A stretch of DNA of 64,000 nucleotides, from NCBI RefSeq assembly GCF_018130695.1, contig NZ_JAFCJX010000006.1, forward strand, positions 248,001-312,000, written 5' to 3'. Below, piece after piece: positions 19,263 through 27,355 of the stretch. Both the position numbers and the translations under genes were made by a program. The notes under the pieces are model-generated. The model saw nothing but the letters and a program-made list of their open reading frames with translations. It was not told where the DNA came from and did not search any database. Every line of letters starts with the position of its first letter. The stretch's first letter is position 1. This stretch comes from Bradyrhizobium jicamae. Its GTDB lineage: Bacteria; Pseudomonadota; Alphaproteobacteria; Rhizobiales; Xanthobacteraceae.

Positions 19263-19703
19263 CTACAGCAACCCCAGATCCCGCAGCTCCCGCCGCATCG
19301 GCTCCGGCATCGCGGCGATGTTGGCGGCGCTGGATTTGGTCAGATCGGCGGGCGCGGAGTCTGCGGTCAAATAGCGCCAGCCCTGGAACGGGCGCATCGG
19401 GCGCGGCGACACCGCGATCACCTTCGGCTGCATCACGATGCGGCAGCGGCCGATGCCATCCTTGTCGCGGAACGGCTCGAGGGCGATGATCTTCTCGCGC
19501 GCGGCGATCTCGCCCTTGATCACCCAGTAGAGCGAGCCACCGGCGAGGATCTCCTCGTCGCGCTTCGGCGTCATCCGCGTGACGTGGACGTGGCGGAGCG
19601 GCAGCCCCTTCTTCCTGGCGGTCGCCATCCGTTCGGCAACCCAGCCCTTGAGTTCCTTGACGGACTCGCAGCCGACGGCAAGTTTGATGAGATGTAACGG
19701 CAT
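19263..19703 (-). CDS. DUF1489 family protein
   Basis: A 146-residue conserved alphaproteobacterial protein that starts MPLHLIKLAVGCESV, the canonical DUF1489 N-terminus. It has the conserved RHVHVTRMTPKRDEEIL and GSLYWVIKG blocks, and the end PFQGWRYL followed by a short helix. The function is unknown. The start at 19703 is fixed by family alignment; an upstream extension to 19760 is rejected. Confidence 0.93.
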   Translation of the reverse strand: MPLHLIKLAVGCESVKELKGWVAERMATARKKGLPLRHVHVTRMTPKRDEEILAGGSLYWVIKGEIAAREKIIALEPFRDKDGIGRCRIVMQPKVIAVSPRPMRPFQGWRYLTADSAPADLTKSSAANIAAMPEPMRRELRDLGLL

Positions 19704-19814
19704 GCCCTGCGATTTAGCCGCAGGCGGACCTGTTGAAAAGGCCAGAGCCGGAGCCGTCAACCGATTATCCCGCGCGCAGAACGCAAAGCGCGTCTGCGCG
19801 CGGATTGATAGAGG

Positions 19815-20792
19815 TTAGTTGTTGTCGTCGCTCGCCGCAGCCGGCGGCGCGCTGGCGGCAGCTGGCGCGGCGGGAGGTGCGATCTGCACCGGCGGCCGCT
19901 TCGGTGCCGGCGGGCGCTTCGCTGCGGCAACGGTCGGCGCCGCTGCTGCCGGCGGCGTGGCCGGACGCGCGGCAGGTGCGGCGGCCGGCGGCCGGGTGGC
20001 CGCGGAGGCCGGCGGTTCCGCCGACATGATGCTGACCGGCGGCGTTGAGTTCGCGCTGGGGAATTCGGCATTGGTCGGCCGGCCCGTCGGCATTGAGGAC
20101 GGCAACGCCGCGACCAGACCTGCGGCCGGCGCCTGCGCCATCGCCGGCGCGTTCCACGACGCCGCGTAGCGGGTGACCAGGCTCTCATAGACGTGGTCGT
20201 TCATGTTGGAGGCGATCTGCCTGCTGTCACTGAGCGAGCGGAACGCCGCACAGCTCGTCGGCGTGCAATGATCCCGCGCCGTCAGCGCATAGGCCATCAG
20301 CCCGTAGCGATCGCGCTCGACCGCGCGGCGCAGCGACTGCACCTCGGTGGTCGCATTGCGGTCGGCGGTCGCGACATCGCCGAACGAGGTCAGGCGGGAA
20401 ATCTGCGCCGCGGCGTAAGCGACGGCGGCGGCCGCCGAGTCCGCCGTGCCGAACAGCGTCTTCTCGCAGGCCGACAGCACCGCATCCCCTGCGAGATCGT
20501 CGATACAGGCAAGCGCCGGCAGCGCCGGTCCGCCGGACTGGACCGCATGGATGTCGCTGGCGCCCCCCTGCCCACTGCTGGGGCCGAAGCCGCGAACGGT
20601 CGAGGCCACCGCGACTGCAATCGATAGCAACGTGATCACGGCCAGCGCGCCGTTGGCGACGGATTTCTCCGCCCGCAACAGCGTGACCAGAACGACAATT
20701 CCGAAGAATCCCGCCGCGGCCATCGTCAGCCACATCGGGAAGGTCGGCGCGCGCCAGAGTTGATCCAGCGAAGAAGCCCAAGCCCAATTCAT
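19815..20792 (-). CDS. Hypothetical membrane protein with Ala/Pro-rich tail
   Basis: A 325-residue protein. Two hydrophobic helices lie at about residues 20-40 and 48-65. A globular middle part follows (about 90-215) with Cys pairs (ACIDDLAGDAVLSACEK and DHCTPTSCAAF), probably periplasmic. The last 110 residues are Ala/Pro-rich low complexity, like a cell-wall-spanning linker. No family is recognised beyond conserved Bradyrhizobium hypotheticals. GAGGGA lies eight bases before the ATG. Confidence 0.82.
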   Translation of the reverse strand: MNWAWASSLDQLWRAPTFPMWLTMAAAGFFGIVVLVTLLRAEKSVANGALAVITLLSIAVAVASTVRGFGPSSGQGGASDIHAVQSGGPALPALACIDDLAGDAVLSACEKTLFGTADSAAAAVAYAAAQISRLTSFGDVATADRNATTEVQSLRRAVERDRYGLMAYALTARDHCTPTSCAAFRSLSDSRQIASNMNDHVYESLVTRYAASWNAPAMAQAPAAGLVAALPSSMPTGRPTNAEFPSANSTPPVSIMSAEPPASAATRPPAAAPAARPATPPAAAAPTVAAAKRPPAPKRPPVQIAPPAAPAAASAPPAAASDDNN

Positions 20793-20937
20793 GCGCGGTG
20801 TCCCTCACGCAGCATAATACAACAGGAGATGCTGGACGCCGCCATCCCGGCGTCCAACTTCCGGCAGAATGCGTCTGCGAACAGGGCCTTTTGACGGCGA
20901 CGGAGGCGAAACAGCCGTCCGATTGCGCGCAACGGTA

Positions 20938-21141
20938 TCAGGACAGCGCCAGCTGACTTTCCTTGGCCACCCGTTCGAAAGCTTCGGTCGAGCTCTTGAT
21001 GCGATACTGGCAGTCGTCGCCATCGGTCGGAAGCAGGCGGATCACCTGATACGTGCCACTGGCCGCCGGACGGGCCACGTTGCTCGCGGTGAAGTAGACG
21101 ACCTCACCCACGTTGTACTTATGCTTCAACGCCCTCTCCAT
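20938..21141 (-). CDS. Small conserved hypothetical protein
   Basis: A 67-residue basic protein (VGEVVYFTASNVARPAASG, GTYQVIRLLPTDGDDCQYRI, then STEAFERVAKESQL). The pattern suggests a small SH3-like beta barrel, seen repeatedly in Bradyrhizobium as I recall. The function is unknown. The start at 21141 is by family length; the frame extends to 21285 without a better Shine-Dalgarno, so the start is uncertain. Confidence 0.7.
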   Translation of the reverse strand: MERALKHKYNVGEVVYFTASNVARPAASGTYQVIRLLPTDGDDCQYRIKSSTEAFERVAKESQLALS

Positions 21142-21380
21142 CTTTTTAGGAGGTCGGCCACGCTCTACGGTCCCGGTAGCGGCAGCCAACTTATTGAAAA
21201 CCCTGCGGCAACCTAGCACACCGGCCCCCCTGAAATCCAGCAGGATTAAGGCAACGCTGAATCGATATTTTTCTATGTGTTTCAATACGATAGACGGATA
21301 TTAACGCGCCTTGCGCAAATCGTCCGCCTGCCCTGCCCGAAAGCGGGGTTCCAAAGTTGCCGGTATCAGAAGGCGCCCGA

Positions 21381-21749
21381 TCAGGCGGTATGGGGCAACT
21401 TGCCGTCGGGGCTGGCGTGGTCGACCGCGGCCGGCAGTTGCTGGGCCAGCACCTTGGCGAGCTCGTCGACCGGAATATTGAACTTCGCGGCAAGCTGGCG
21501 GACGGTATCGCTGCCGAGCACCTGCTGCAGCTGATCGGCCGTGATCGGCAGGTTCTGCCCCGTACCAATCCAGGATTTGACCTGGTCGCCAAGGCCGGCC
21601 TGCTCCAGCTTGGCGACGATTGCCGACAGGCCGCCCTGGCTGCCATTGCCGAGCACCTCGCTGAGCACCACCGGGATCACGGCGGATCCGAGCTGGCTGA
21701 GCATGCCCTTCAGCGCGGGCGAGTTGCCCAGTTCATCGAGAATGCCCAT
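21381..21749 (-). CDS. YidB family (DUF937) protein
   Basis: A 122-residue protein with the DUF937 layout MGILDELGNSPALKGMLSQL, then LSAIVAKLEQAGLGDQVKSW and LPITADQLQQVLGSDTV. It ends in a Pro/Ala-rich tail. The family is cytoplasmic and of unknown function. The ATG at 21749 has GAGGGA about eight bases upstream. A longer frame to 21920 is a non-coding extension. Confidence 0.92.
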   Translation of the reverse strand: MGILDELGNSPALKGMLSQLGSAVIPVVLSEVLGNGSQGGLSAIVAKLEQAGLGDQVKSWIGTGQNLPITADQLQQVLGSDTVRQLAAKFNIPVDELAKVLAQQLPAAVDHASPDGKLPHTA

Positions 21750-21862
21750 GACAAATCCCTCGCGCGCGACATTGCGGACGGCGGATTGAGACGCCTTTGG
21801 CCGCGGCCCGTCAAGCGCCGCCGTCTGACGTTGCCGTGACCTTCGCTTCGGACGGCCTGCGC

Positions 21863-22510
21863 TCAGACGGTCTCGAACTTCTCGATCACCAGCGTCTCCG
21901 CCAAGCCCTCGCGCGTCCATTGCTGGAACGCCGGCTGCGCAAGCATCGCGTCATAATAGTGCTGCGCTTCCGCGCGGACCGGGATCGCATAGGTGCGGAA
22001 GCGATGCACGACGGGAGCGAACATCGCGTCCGCCCCGCTGAACTGGCCAAACAGGAACGGTCCGCCATAGCGTTGATGGCAATCGGCCCAGATGTCCTGG
22101 ATGCGCGCGACATTGGCCTTCGCATCGTCGGACAGCGTCACGGCGCGGATCGGCCGGTGCAAATTCATGCCGCATTCGCCACGCAGCGCCATGAAGCCGG
22201 AATGCATCTCGGCCGAGATCGCCCGCGCATGCGCGCGCGCAGCGCGCTCGGTCGGCCAGATGTTCTTGTCCGCGTGCGTCTCCGCGAGATATTCGACGAT
22301 CGCGAGCGAGTCCCACACCGTGACGTCGCCGTCGATCAGCGCCGGCACCTTGCCGGATTTGCTGTGGCTGAGCAGCCGGTCCTTGTCGGCCTGATCCGTG
22401 TAGAGCGGGACGAAGATCTCCTCGAACGGGATATCGTTGGCGCGCAGCACGAGCCACGGCCGCATCGACCATGACGAATAGTTCTTGTTGCCGATAACGA
22501 GCTTCAACAT
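21863..22510 (-). CDS. Glutathione S-transferase family protein
   Basis: A 215-residue protein with a thioredoxin-fold N-terminal domain starting MLKLVIGNKNYSSWSMRPWL, typical of the GST subgroup with a catalytic Ser instead of Cys or Tyr. The glutathione-site motif KVPALIDGDVTVWDSLAI follows, with the conserved cis-Pro and the E-S-like pair replaced by D-S, then a helical C-terminal domain. It acts in cytoplasmic detoxification; the substrate is unknown. A TGC palindrome like the phasin operator lies 35-50 bases upstream of the start. Confidence 0.93.
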   Translation of the reverse strand: MLKLVIGNKNYSSWSMRPWLVLRANDIPFEEIFVPLYTDQADKDRLLSHSKSGKVPALIDGDVTVWDSLAIVEYLAETHADKNIWPTERAARAHARAISAEMHSGFMALRGECGMNLHRPIRAVTLSDDAKANVARIQDIWADCHQRYGGPFLFGQFSGADAMFAPVVHRFRTYAIPVRAEAQHYYDAMLAQPAFQQWTREGLAETLVIEKFETV

Positions 22511-22544
22511 TTTGCGGGGAATCCTGTTGTGCGTGCAGTTTGCC

Positions 22545-22566
22545 ATAGTGCATTGCACACATTCAA
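22545..22566. promoter_or_regulatory. TGC palindrome in the GST promoter region
   Basis: GTGCA-T-TGCAC (22548-22558), preceded on the plus strand by ATA, matches the phasin spacer palindrome (ATAGTGCAnTGCACA) in 14 of 15 positions. On the minus strand it sits next to TATGGC, downstream of TTGAAT, but the spacing (13 bases) is too short for a canonical promoter. Confidence 0.5.
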
Positions 22567-22635
22567 CCTGTACATCACCGCAATAGCCGTCGCTGCGCAT
22601 CACGCAGCGCGGCGGCATCGCAAGGGATCAGGACG

Positions 22636-23346
22636 ATGACGGGCTATTGGGTCGATATCGCAGCAGTCGGCTTCTTCGTGATCGAGTGGTGGGTCTACGC
22701 CATTACGCTGGAGCACACCGCCTACGCCCGCGACAGCCTGTCGGCGCGCATGCATGTCTATCGCGAGATCTGGGTGCGCAACCTGCTGGCGCGCGAGGCG
22801 CGGATGGTCGACATGCAGATCATGGCGTCCCTGCAGAACGGCACCGCGTTCTTCGCCTCCACCAGCCTGATCGCGATCGGCGGCGCGCTGGCGCTGCTCC
22901 GCGCCACCAATGACGCGCTCGCCGTGCTCGGCGCGCTGCCGGTCAATCTCAGCCCCTCGCCCGCGCTGTGGGAGGTGAAATGCGTCGGGCTGATCCTGAT
23001 CTTCATCTACACCTTCTTCAAATTCGCCTGGGCCTATCGCCTGTTCAACTATGTCGCGATCCTGTTCGGCGCGATGCCGCCGGCGAGCCAGCGCGACACG
23101 GTGGAGGCGGAAGCGCATGTGATGCGCACCACGCGGCTGTTCGAAGCCGCCGCCCGCCATTTCAACCGCGGCCAGCGCGCGTTCTTCTTCGCGCTCGGCT
23201 ATCTCGGCTGGTTCGTCAGTCCCTGGGTGCTGTTCGTCACGACAGGCGCTGTCGTGATCGTGACCTGGCGGCGGCAGTTCGCCTCCAACGCCTGGAAGGC
23301 GATGGCGCCGGCCACCGCGGTCAGGAAGCAGGATCCCGCAGCGTGA
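22636..23346 (+). CDS. DUF599 family membrane protein
   Basis: A 236-residue protein with four hydrophobic segments (near residues 6-22, 70-90, 115-140 and 185-210). It carries the DUF599 features: YAITLEHTAYARDSLSARMH, then REARMVDMQIMASLQNGTAFFASTSL and the conserved FKFAWAYRLFNY. The function is unknown; it sits in the inner membrane. AGGACG precedes the ATG. It is divergent from the GST gene, with 125 bases between starts that include the TGC palindrome. Confidence 0.93.
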   Translation: MTGYWVDIAAVGFFVIEWWVYAITLEHTAYARDSLSARMHVYREIWVRNLLAREARMVDMQIMASLQNGTAFFASTSLIAIGGALALLRATNDALAVLGALPVNLSPSPALWEVKCVGLILIFIYTFFKFAWAYRLFNYVAILFGAMPPASQRDTVEAEAHVMRTTRLFEAAARHFNRGQRAFFFALGYLGWFVSPWVLFVTTGAVVIVTWRRQFASNAWKAMAPATAVRKQDPAA

Positions 23347-23365
23347 CGTCCGCGCGGTCGACTTA

Positions 23366-24184
23366 TCAATCCCATTTCGGCGCGAAGCCGAAATCGGTCA
23401 GCCGTCCGCTGGCGCTGCCCATCGCTGAAATCTCGCGCATGTCCTCCTCGGACAGCTCGAAATCGAAGATGTTCAAATTCTCCTGCAGACGTTCGAGCCG
23501 GGAGGTGCGCGGGATCGCCGAGACATTCTGTTGCACCAGCCAGCGCAGGCAAACCTGCGCCGCTGTCTTGCGGTAGCGGTCGCCGATCCGGGCCAGCGCC
23601 CGGTCGCCCTTGATCCGGCCCTTGGCGATCGGGCTGTAGGCCACCAGCGCCATGCCGTGGCGCGCGCAGGCCTCGATCACCTTGGCCTGGTCGAGATAGG
23701 GATGATACTCGACCTGGTCGCAGGCGAGCGGTTCCGGGCACGCCGCCACCGCCTCCTCGATCAGCGCCACCGTGAAATTCGACACGCCGATATTGCGGGC
23801 GAGCCCCTGCTGCTTGACGTGCGCCAGCGCGCCCAGCGTCTCCGACAAAGGCACCTGCGGATTGGGCCAGTGCAGCAGCAGCAGATCGACCTCGGTCAAC
23901 CGCAGCTTCGCCAGGCTCTCCTTGGCCGACCGTTCGAGATCATTCGGCGCAAAATGCGTGGTCCAGATCTTGGTGGTGACGAACACCTCGTCCCGCTTCA
24001 CGCCCGACGCGCGCAGGCCCTCGCCGACCTCGCGCTCATTGTCATAGGCCTGCGCGGTATCGATGTGGCGATACCCGAGCCGCAGCGCCTGCTCGACGAT
24101 CCGCGCGCAGGCGCGCCCGCGCAGTTCCCACGTGCCGAGCCCGATGGCGGGAATTTTGGCGCCGTTGCCGTTGATGACGTTCAT
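23366..24184 (-). CDS. Aldo/keto reductase
   Basis: A 272-residue (alpha/beta)8 NADPH-dependent oxidoreductase of the DkgA/DkgB-like subgroup. The catalytic tetrad is present: Asp and Tyr in HIDTAQAYDNE, Lys in VTTKIW and His in LLLLHWPNP. The cofactor region is IPRTSRLERLQENL. It would reduce aldehydes or keto sugars; the substrate is unknown. It is convergent with the DUF599 gene. Confidence 0.95.
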   Translation of the reverse strand: MNVINGNGAKIPAIGLGTWELRGRACARIVEQALRLGYRHIDTAQAYDNEREVGEGLRASGVKRDEVFVTTKIWTTHFAPNDLERSAKESLAKLRLTEVDLLLLHWPNPQVPLSETLGALAHVKQQGLARNIGVSNFTVALIEEAVAACPEPLACDQVEYHPYLDQAKVIEACARHGMALVAYSPIAKGRIKGDRALARIGDRYRKTAAQVCLRWLVQQNVSAIPRTSRLERLQENLNIFDFELSEEDMREISAMGSASGRLTDFGFAPKWD

Positions 24185-24289
24185 GCGCCCATTATGCGCG
24201 CATGACGCGGCGATGCCAACTCAAGGGAGTAAGTTGTAGCCTGTTTGGGCTATTGTTCCCGGTGACGTGCCCTGTCACATCTCCGGTGC

Positions 24290-24526
24290 ATGGGCTCCGA
24301 ATATTCAAACGACTGGATCGACTTGTCGGCTCTCTCGAAAGCCGAGCAAGAGGAATTCAAGCGCCTGGGTGACCCGGCCATCATTCGTGGCTACGGGGAG
24401 TTCACCGCCGGCAGGCTGGACGATCGCTGGATCGAGCTCTACCTGAAGGCCGCCAGAGCCCGAGCCGTCGAGGTGCTGAAGGCCGACCCCAACGCCATGC
24501 GGCGTAAGCGCAGCGGCAGGCGGTAG
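24290..24526 (+). CDS. Small RWIEL-motif protein, hypothetical
   Basis: A 78-residue, charged, probably helical protein (LSALSKAEQEEFKRLGDP, RLDDRWIELYLKAARARA, a basic C-terminus RRKRSGRR). It shares D-x-RWIEL-x-L, in the same relative place, with the small protein at 26985-27236. No family is known to me. No good Shine-Dalgarno is seen; it is the first gene of an accessory islet whose repeat fragment begins four bases after its stop. Confidence 0.55.
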   Translation: MGSEYSNDWIDLSALSKAEQEEFKRLGDPAIIRGYGEFTAGRLDDRWIELYLKAARARAVEVLKADPNAMRRKRSGRR

Positions 24527-24529
24527 ACT

Positions 24530-24590
24530 GTAGCCCGCATCAGCGATAGCGATATGCGGGACGACCGTTCCCGGATGTCGCTATCGCTCG
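24530..24590. repeat. Dispersed repeat with two inverted repeats
   Basis: It starts GTAGCCCGCATCAGC. CCCGCAT (24534-24540) pairs with ATGCGGG (24554-24560). AGCGATAGCGA (24542-24552) pairs with TCGCTATCGCT (24578-24588), a perfect 11-bp stem. The first 15 bases recur exactly at 25387-25401. I recall this as an intergenic repeat in Bradyrhizobium. Confidence 0.65.
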
Positions 24591-24617
24591 TCCAGGCAAC
24601 GCTCGCTAGGATTAGGC

Positions 24618-24947
24618 ATGACCACGCACGGCCTTCGCATGAAAAATCCGGCTCATCCGGGTGGCTTCGTCAAAAGCGAGATCATCGATCCCCTTGATTT
24701 GTCGGTCACCGAAGCCGCCAAGGTGCTGGGCGTCACCCGGCCTGCCCTGTCGGCATTGCTGAACCAACGCGCCGATCTTTCTCCCGAGATGGCGCTTCGG
24801 CTCGAGAAGGCCTTTGGCGTCTCGATGGACACGTTGATGCGGATGCAAAACAGTTTCGACATCGCGCAAACGCGCAAGCGCGCCGGCGAAATTCGCGTGG
24901 CCCGCTTCAAGGGCAAACGCGGCGACCCGTCGCCGGCAGTGGCTTGA
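24618..24947 (+). CDS. higA: HigA family addiction-module antitoxin, orphan
   Basis: A 109-residue Xre-type protein very close to HigA antitoxins: MKNPAHPGGFVKSEIIDPL, then SVTEAAKVLGVTRPALSALL with the HTH, and EMALRLEKAFGVSMDTLMRM. The ATG at 24618 has AGGATTAGGC upstream; 24639 (M8) is an alternative. HigA normally binds a HigB RelE-type toxin encoded immediately upstream. None is present: only a 78-residue unrelated gene and a repeat are found. It could be a solitary regulator or a leftover of a lost module. Confidence 0.88.
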   Translation: MTTHGLRMKNPAHPGGFVKSEIIDPLDLSVTEAAKVLGVTRPALSALLNQRADLSPEMALRLEKAFGVSMDTLMRMQNSFDIAQTRKRAGEIRVARFKGKRGDPSPAVA

Positions 24948-25075
24948 CCTGTTGCAGCGAATAGCGTCTCTTCCCGCCTGCGGTTGAGCCTCACGACTAC
25001 GCCGGACGCGCAGTCTCTCTACGTCTGTTTGGCTCACTAAGTCGTCCCGGCGAACCGCATTGCTCCGGTGAGATC

Positions 25076-25390
25076 ATGCGAACCATAAAGCTCGACGCCA
25101 GTGGCTGGAGCACGATGAGCGACTTTACCTCGGCGCTCAAGGCGGCGATCGGAGCGCCGGGCTGGCACGGTACAACGGCGGCAGCTTTCATCGACTCGAT
25201 GGTCGCAGGCGGCATCAATGCCCTTGAGCCCCCTTACGTCATCGAAATCGTCAATACCGCCAAGCTCGATCCCGAAGTGATGAAGTTCGTTCGAGATGTT
25301 TCGTCCTCGGTGGACGACACGCGCGTTCGGAGGCTTGCACGGACAGGAGAGGACGTTGCCGTCTGCATTCGGATCGTAGAAGCGTCGTAG
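25076..25390 (+). CDS. Possible barstar-like (barnase inhibitor) protein
   Basis: A 104-residue protein. The order (IKLDASGWSTMSDFTSALK, then GAPGWHGTTAAAFIDSM, and LEPPYVIEIVNTAKLDPE) resembles barstar: a first strand, the helix, the W-G-x-x-x-x-A segment and the beta strand before the last helix. The acidic residues expected to contact barnase cannot be assigned with confidence. No ribonuclease gene is nearby. GGTGAG lies three bases before the ATG. An unrelated small protein is possible. Its stop codon TAG (25388-25390) is part of a repeat copy. Confidence 0.45.
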   Translation: MRTIKLDASGWSTMSDFTSALKAAIGAPGWHGTTAAAFIDSMVAGGINALEPPYVIEIVNTAKLDPEVMKFVRDVSSSVDDTRVRRLARTGEDVAVCIRIVEAS

Positions 25391-25401
25391 CCCGCATCAG
25401 C
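25387..25401. repeat. Second copy of the GTAGCCCGCATCAGC repeat end
   Basis: An exact 15-base match to 24530-24544 that ends there; the following bases differ. It overlaps the stop codon of the preceding gene and lies just before the convergent TPR gene. It may be a remnant of the same dispersed repeat. Confidence 0.6.
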
Positions 25402-25411
25402 CAAACTCACC

Positions 25412-26788
25412 CTACAACTTCGCCGCCATGCTCTGCAGCATCTCGGTCGCCTGCTTCATCGCCGGGTTGAGCTTGATCGCCGCGCGGAAGTCGGAAGCCG
25501 CGCCATCCTTGTCGCCGAGCTCGAGCTTCGAATTACCGCGGTTGTAATAGGCGGTGGCGTAGTTCGGATTGATCCTAATCGAGGTGTCGTAGTCGGCGAT
25601 CGCCTTGGCGTGGTCCTTCAGATCCTGCCAGACATTGCCGCGATTGTTGTACGAACTCGCATCGCTGCCGTCGATGCGGATCGCCTCGCCATGCTGGGCG
25701 AGCGCGAGGTCGAGCAGCTTCAGGCCGCGATAGGCATTGCCCATGCCGGTGTAGGCCAGCGCGGAGTTCGGGTCATAGCGCAGCGACTCGCTGAAATCGA
25801 CCAGCGCGAGCTCGAACTTGCCGAGCCTCCGGTACATGCTGCCGCGCTGCAGATGCACCAGCGCGCGGTTCTCGGCGTTGCCGCCGCTCGAATTGATCAG
25901 CACGGTGCAGGCCTCGATCACCCGCTTGATTTCCTCGGTGCCCGGACCGAGATCGGTGACGGGGAATGAGCAGCGCTGGTAGCTGCGCTGGGCCACCTCG
26001 CGCGACGGCTCGGCCACAGGCTTTGCCTTCTTGCCACCGCTGATTTTCTTCTGCACGTCGAGCGCCGGCGCAAAGCCGGGCGCGAGCTGCAGCGCCTTGT
26101 CGACCGAGGCCTGCGCGGCGACGGCGTTGCCGAGGTTCTTCAGGGTCTGGCCGCGATTAACGTAGCCGATCGGATGGTTCGGTTCGAGGCGGATCGCCAT
26201 GTCCTCGTCGGCCAGCGCGCGGGCATACTGGCTCGTCAGGCTCAGCACCGCCCCGCGGTTGAGATAGACCGCGCCGACCTTCGGCGACAGCCGGATCGCC
26301 TCGCTGAAATCCTTGATCGCGCCGTCGAAATCCTGGGTGACCATCCGCATGAAGCCGCGGCCCTGCCAGCCGCCGGCATTGTCGGGCGCCAGGCGGATCG
26401 CCTCGCTGTAATCGGCGATGGCCCGGCTGTTCTCCTTCAGGTTACGCAGCGCATCGCCGCGATTGAGCAGCGTGCCGGCGTCGTCAGGCTCGGCCTTCAG
26501 CCGCTCGCTGTAGTCGGCCACCGCATGAACGTCGTCGCCCTTGCGATGATAGGCATAGCCCCGTCGCCACAGCGCCACGGCGCGCGCATGGCCGTCCAGC
26601 GCGCCCGACGCCAGCAGCGCCGAGCAGCTCGCGATCACATCGTCGGGTGCCGCCGCCGGCCGGTTGCAGCCGAGGACCGCCTGCTCCGCCGCCGGCGCCT
26701 CTGCGGTCGCGCGCGCCGGCCCGAGCAGGCCGAGCGAGAGGCAGGAGGACAGGCAAAGCGATGCAGCAATCAGGCGCGATTTGGCCAT
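25412..26788 (-). CDS. Secreted TPR repeat protein
   Basis: A 458-residue protein with a signal peptide (about residues 1-28, AARATA-type end). Two blocks of tetratricopeptide repeats follow: four or so between residues 70 and 240 (DALRNLKENSRAIADYSEAI, GRGFMRMVTQDFDGAIKDFS), and four in residues 290-458 (YNNRGNVWQDLKDHAKAIAD, YYNRGNSKLELGDKDGAASD). Cysteines lie in the linker. It is probably a periplasmic scaffold. The start at 26788 fits the signal peptide better than 26806; neither has a good Shine-Dalgarno. Confidence 0.9.
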   Translation of the reverse strand: MAKSRLIAASLCLSSCLSLGLLGPARATAEAPAAEQAVLGCNRPAAAPDDVIASCSALLASGALDGHARAVALWRRGYAYHRKGDDVHAVADYSERLKAEPDDAGTLLNRGDALRNLKENSRAIADYSEAIRLAPDNAGGWQGRGFMRMVTQDFDGAIKDFSEAIRLSPKVGAVYLNRGAVLSLTSQYARALADEDMAIRLEPNHPIGYVNRGQTLKNLGNAVAAQASVDKALQLAPGFAPALDVQKKISGGKKAKPVAEPSREVAQRSYQRCSFPVTDLGPGTEEIKRVIEACTVLINSSGGNAENRALVHLQRGSMYRRLGKFELALVDFSESLRYDPNSALAYTGMGNAYRGLKLLDLALAQHGEAIRIDGSDASSYNNRGNVWQDLKDHAKAIADYDTSIRINPNYATAYYNRGNSKLELGDKDGAASDFRAAIKLNPAMKQATEMLQSMAAKL

Positions 26789-26984
26789 TGGGGATGCCCC
26801 GGACATGCGGATTGGTCTTACCGCAGTCGTACGGACTCCACGGATGGTTCAATCGGGAGTAACAATGCGCCATTCTCGGCTGTTCCAGATTTAACTCCCG
26901 TCGCGCGTATCAAGCTTAATGCGCGCCGATTCTTGAAGCTTATTGCAGCCCCGAACTATTGATCTGACGTAATTCATCCGGGGG

Positions 26985-27236
26985 ATGACATCATTGGCCA
27001 TGAAACCAAAACCCGCGCCTCTCGCCGGCCTCACCGTCAAGGAGACCAGGGAGCTTCGCTCGCTCGCAAAGGCCGCCCGGGTCAAGGACGAGTTCGAGGC
27101 GATTGCCCAGGATGCCCGCTGGATCGAGCTCAGCCTCAGGCATGAGATGGCCAAGCTGGCCGCGGAGCGCGCGCGACGCCGCAAGAGCTCGCCGCCCGGA
27201 AGGAGCCCGCGACGGCCGGACGTCACGCGTCATTGA
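26985..27236 (+). CDS. Small RWIEL-motif protein, hypothetical
   Basis: An 83-residue, very basic protein with a helical core (LTVKETRELRSLAKAARVKDE, QDARWIELSLRHEMAKLAAE) and an Arg/Ser-rich tail. The D-x-RWIEL-x-L motif matches the protein at 24290-24526, so the two look like distant paralogues. The start could also be the ATG at 27000. The function is unknown. Confidence 0.5.
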   Translation: MTSLAMKPKPAPLAGLTVKETRELRSLAKAARVKDEFEAIAQDARWIELSLRHEMAKLAAERARRRKSSPPGRSPRRPDVTRH

Positions 27237-27288
27237 GGCTCGCGTCACCGGAATCAATTGGAAGTCTTGCCAGCGCGCTAAAGCAATA

Positions 27289-27321
27289 CAAGCTCCCGCG
27301 CAATCCTGCGCCGGGAGCTTG
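27289..27321 (-). terminator. Hairpin downstream of the double-glycine peptide gene
   Basis: CAAGCTCCCG pairs with CGGGAGCTTG (27289-27298 with 27312-27321), and an inner CGCA/TGCG adds to the stem. It lies 35 bases after the peptide gene on its strand. No U-run follows, so it may be a factor-independent or a stabilising hairpin. Confidence 0.5.
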
Positions 27322-27355
27322 CACGCATGTCAATCAGCCGGGCTGATCGCGCGGA

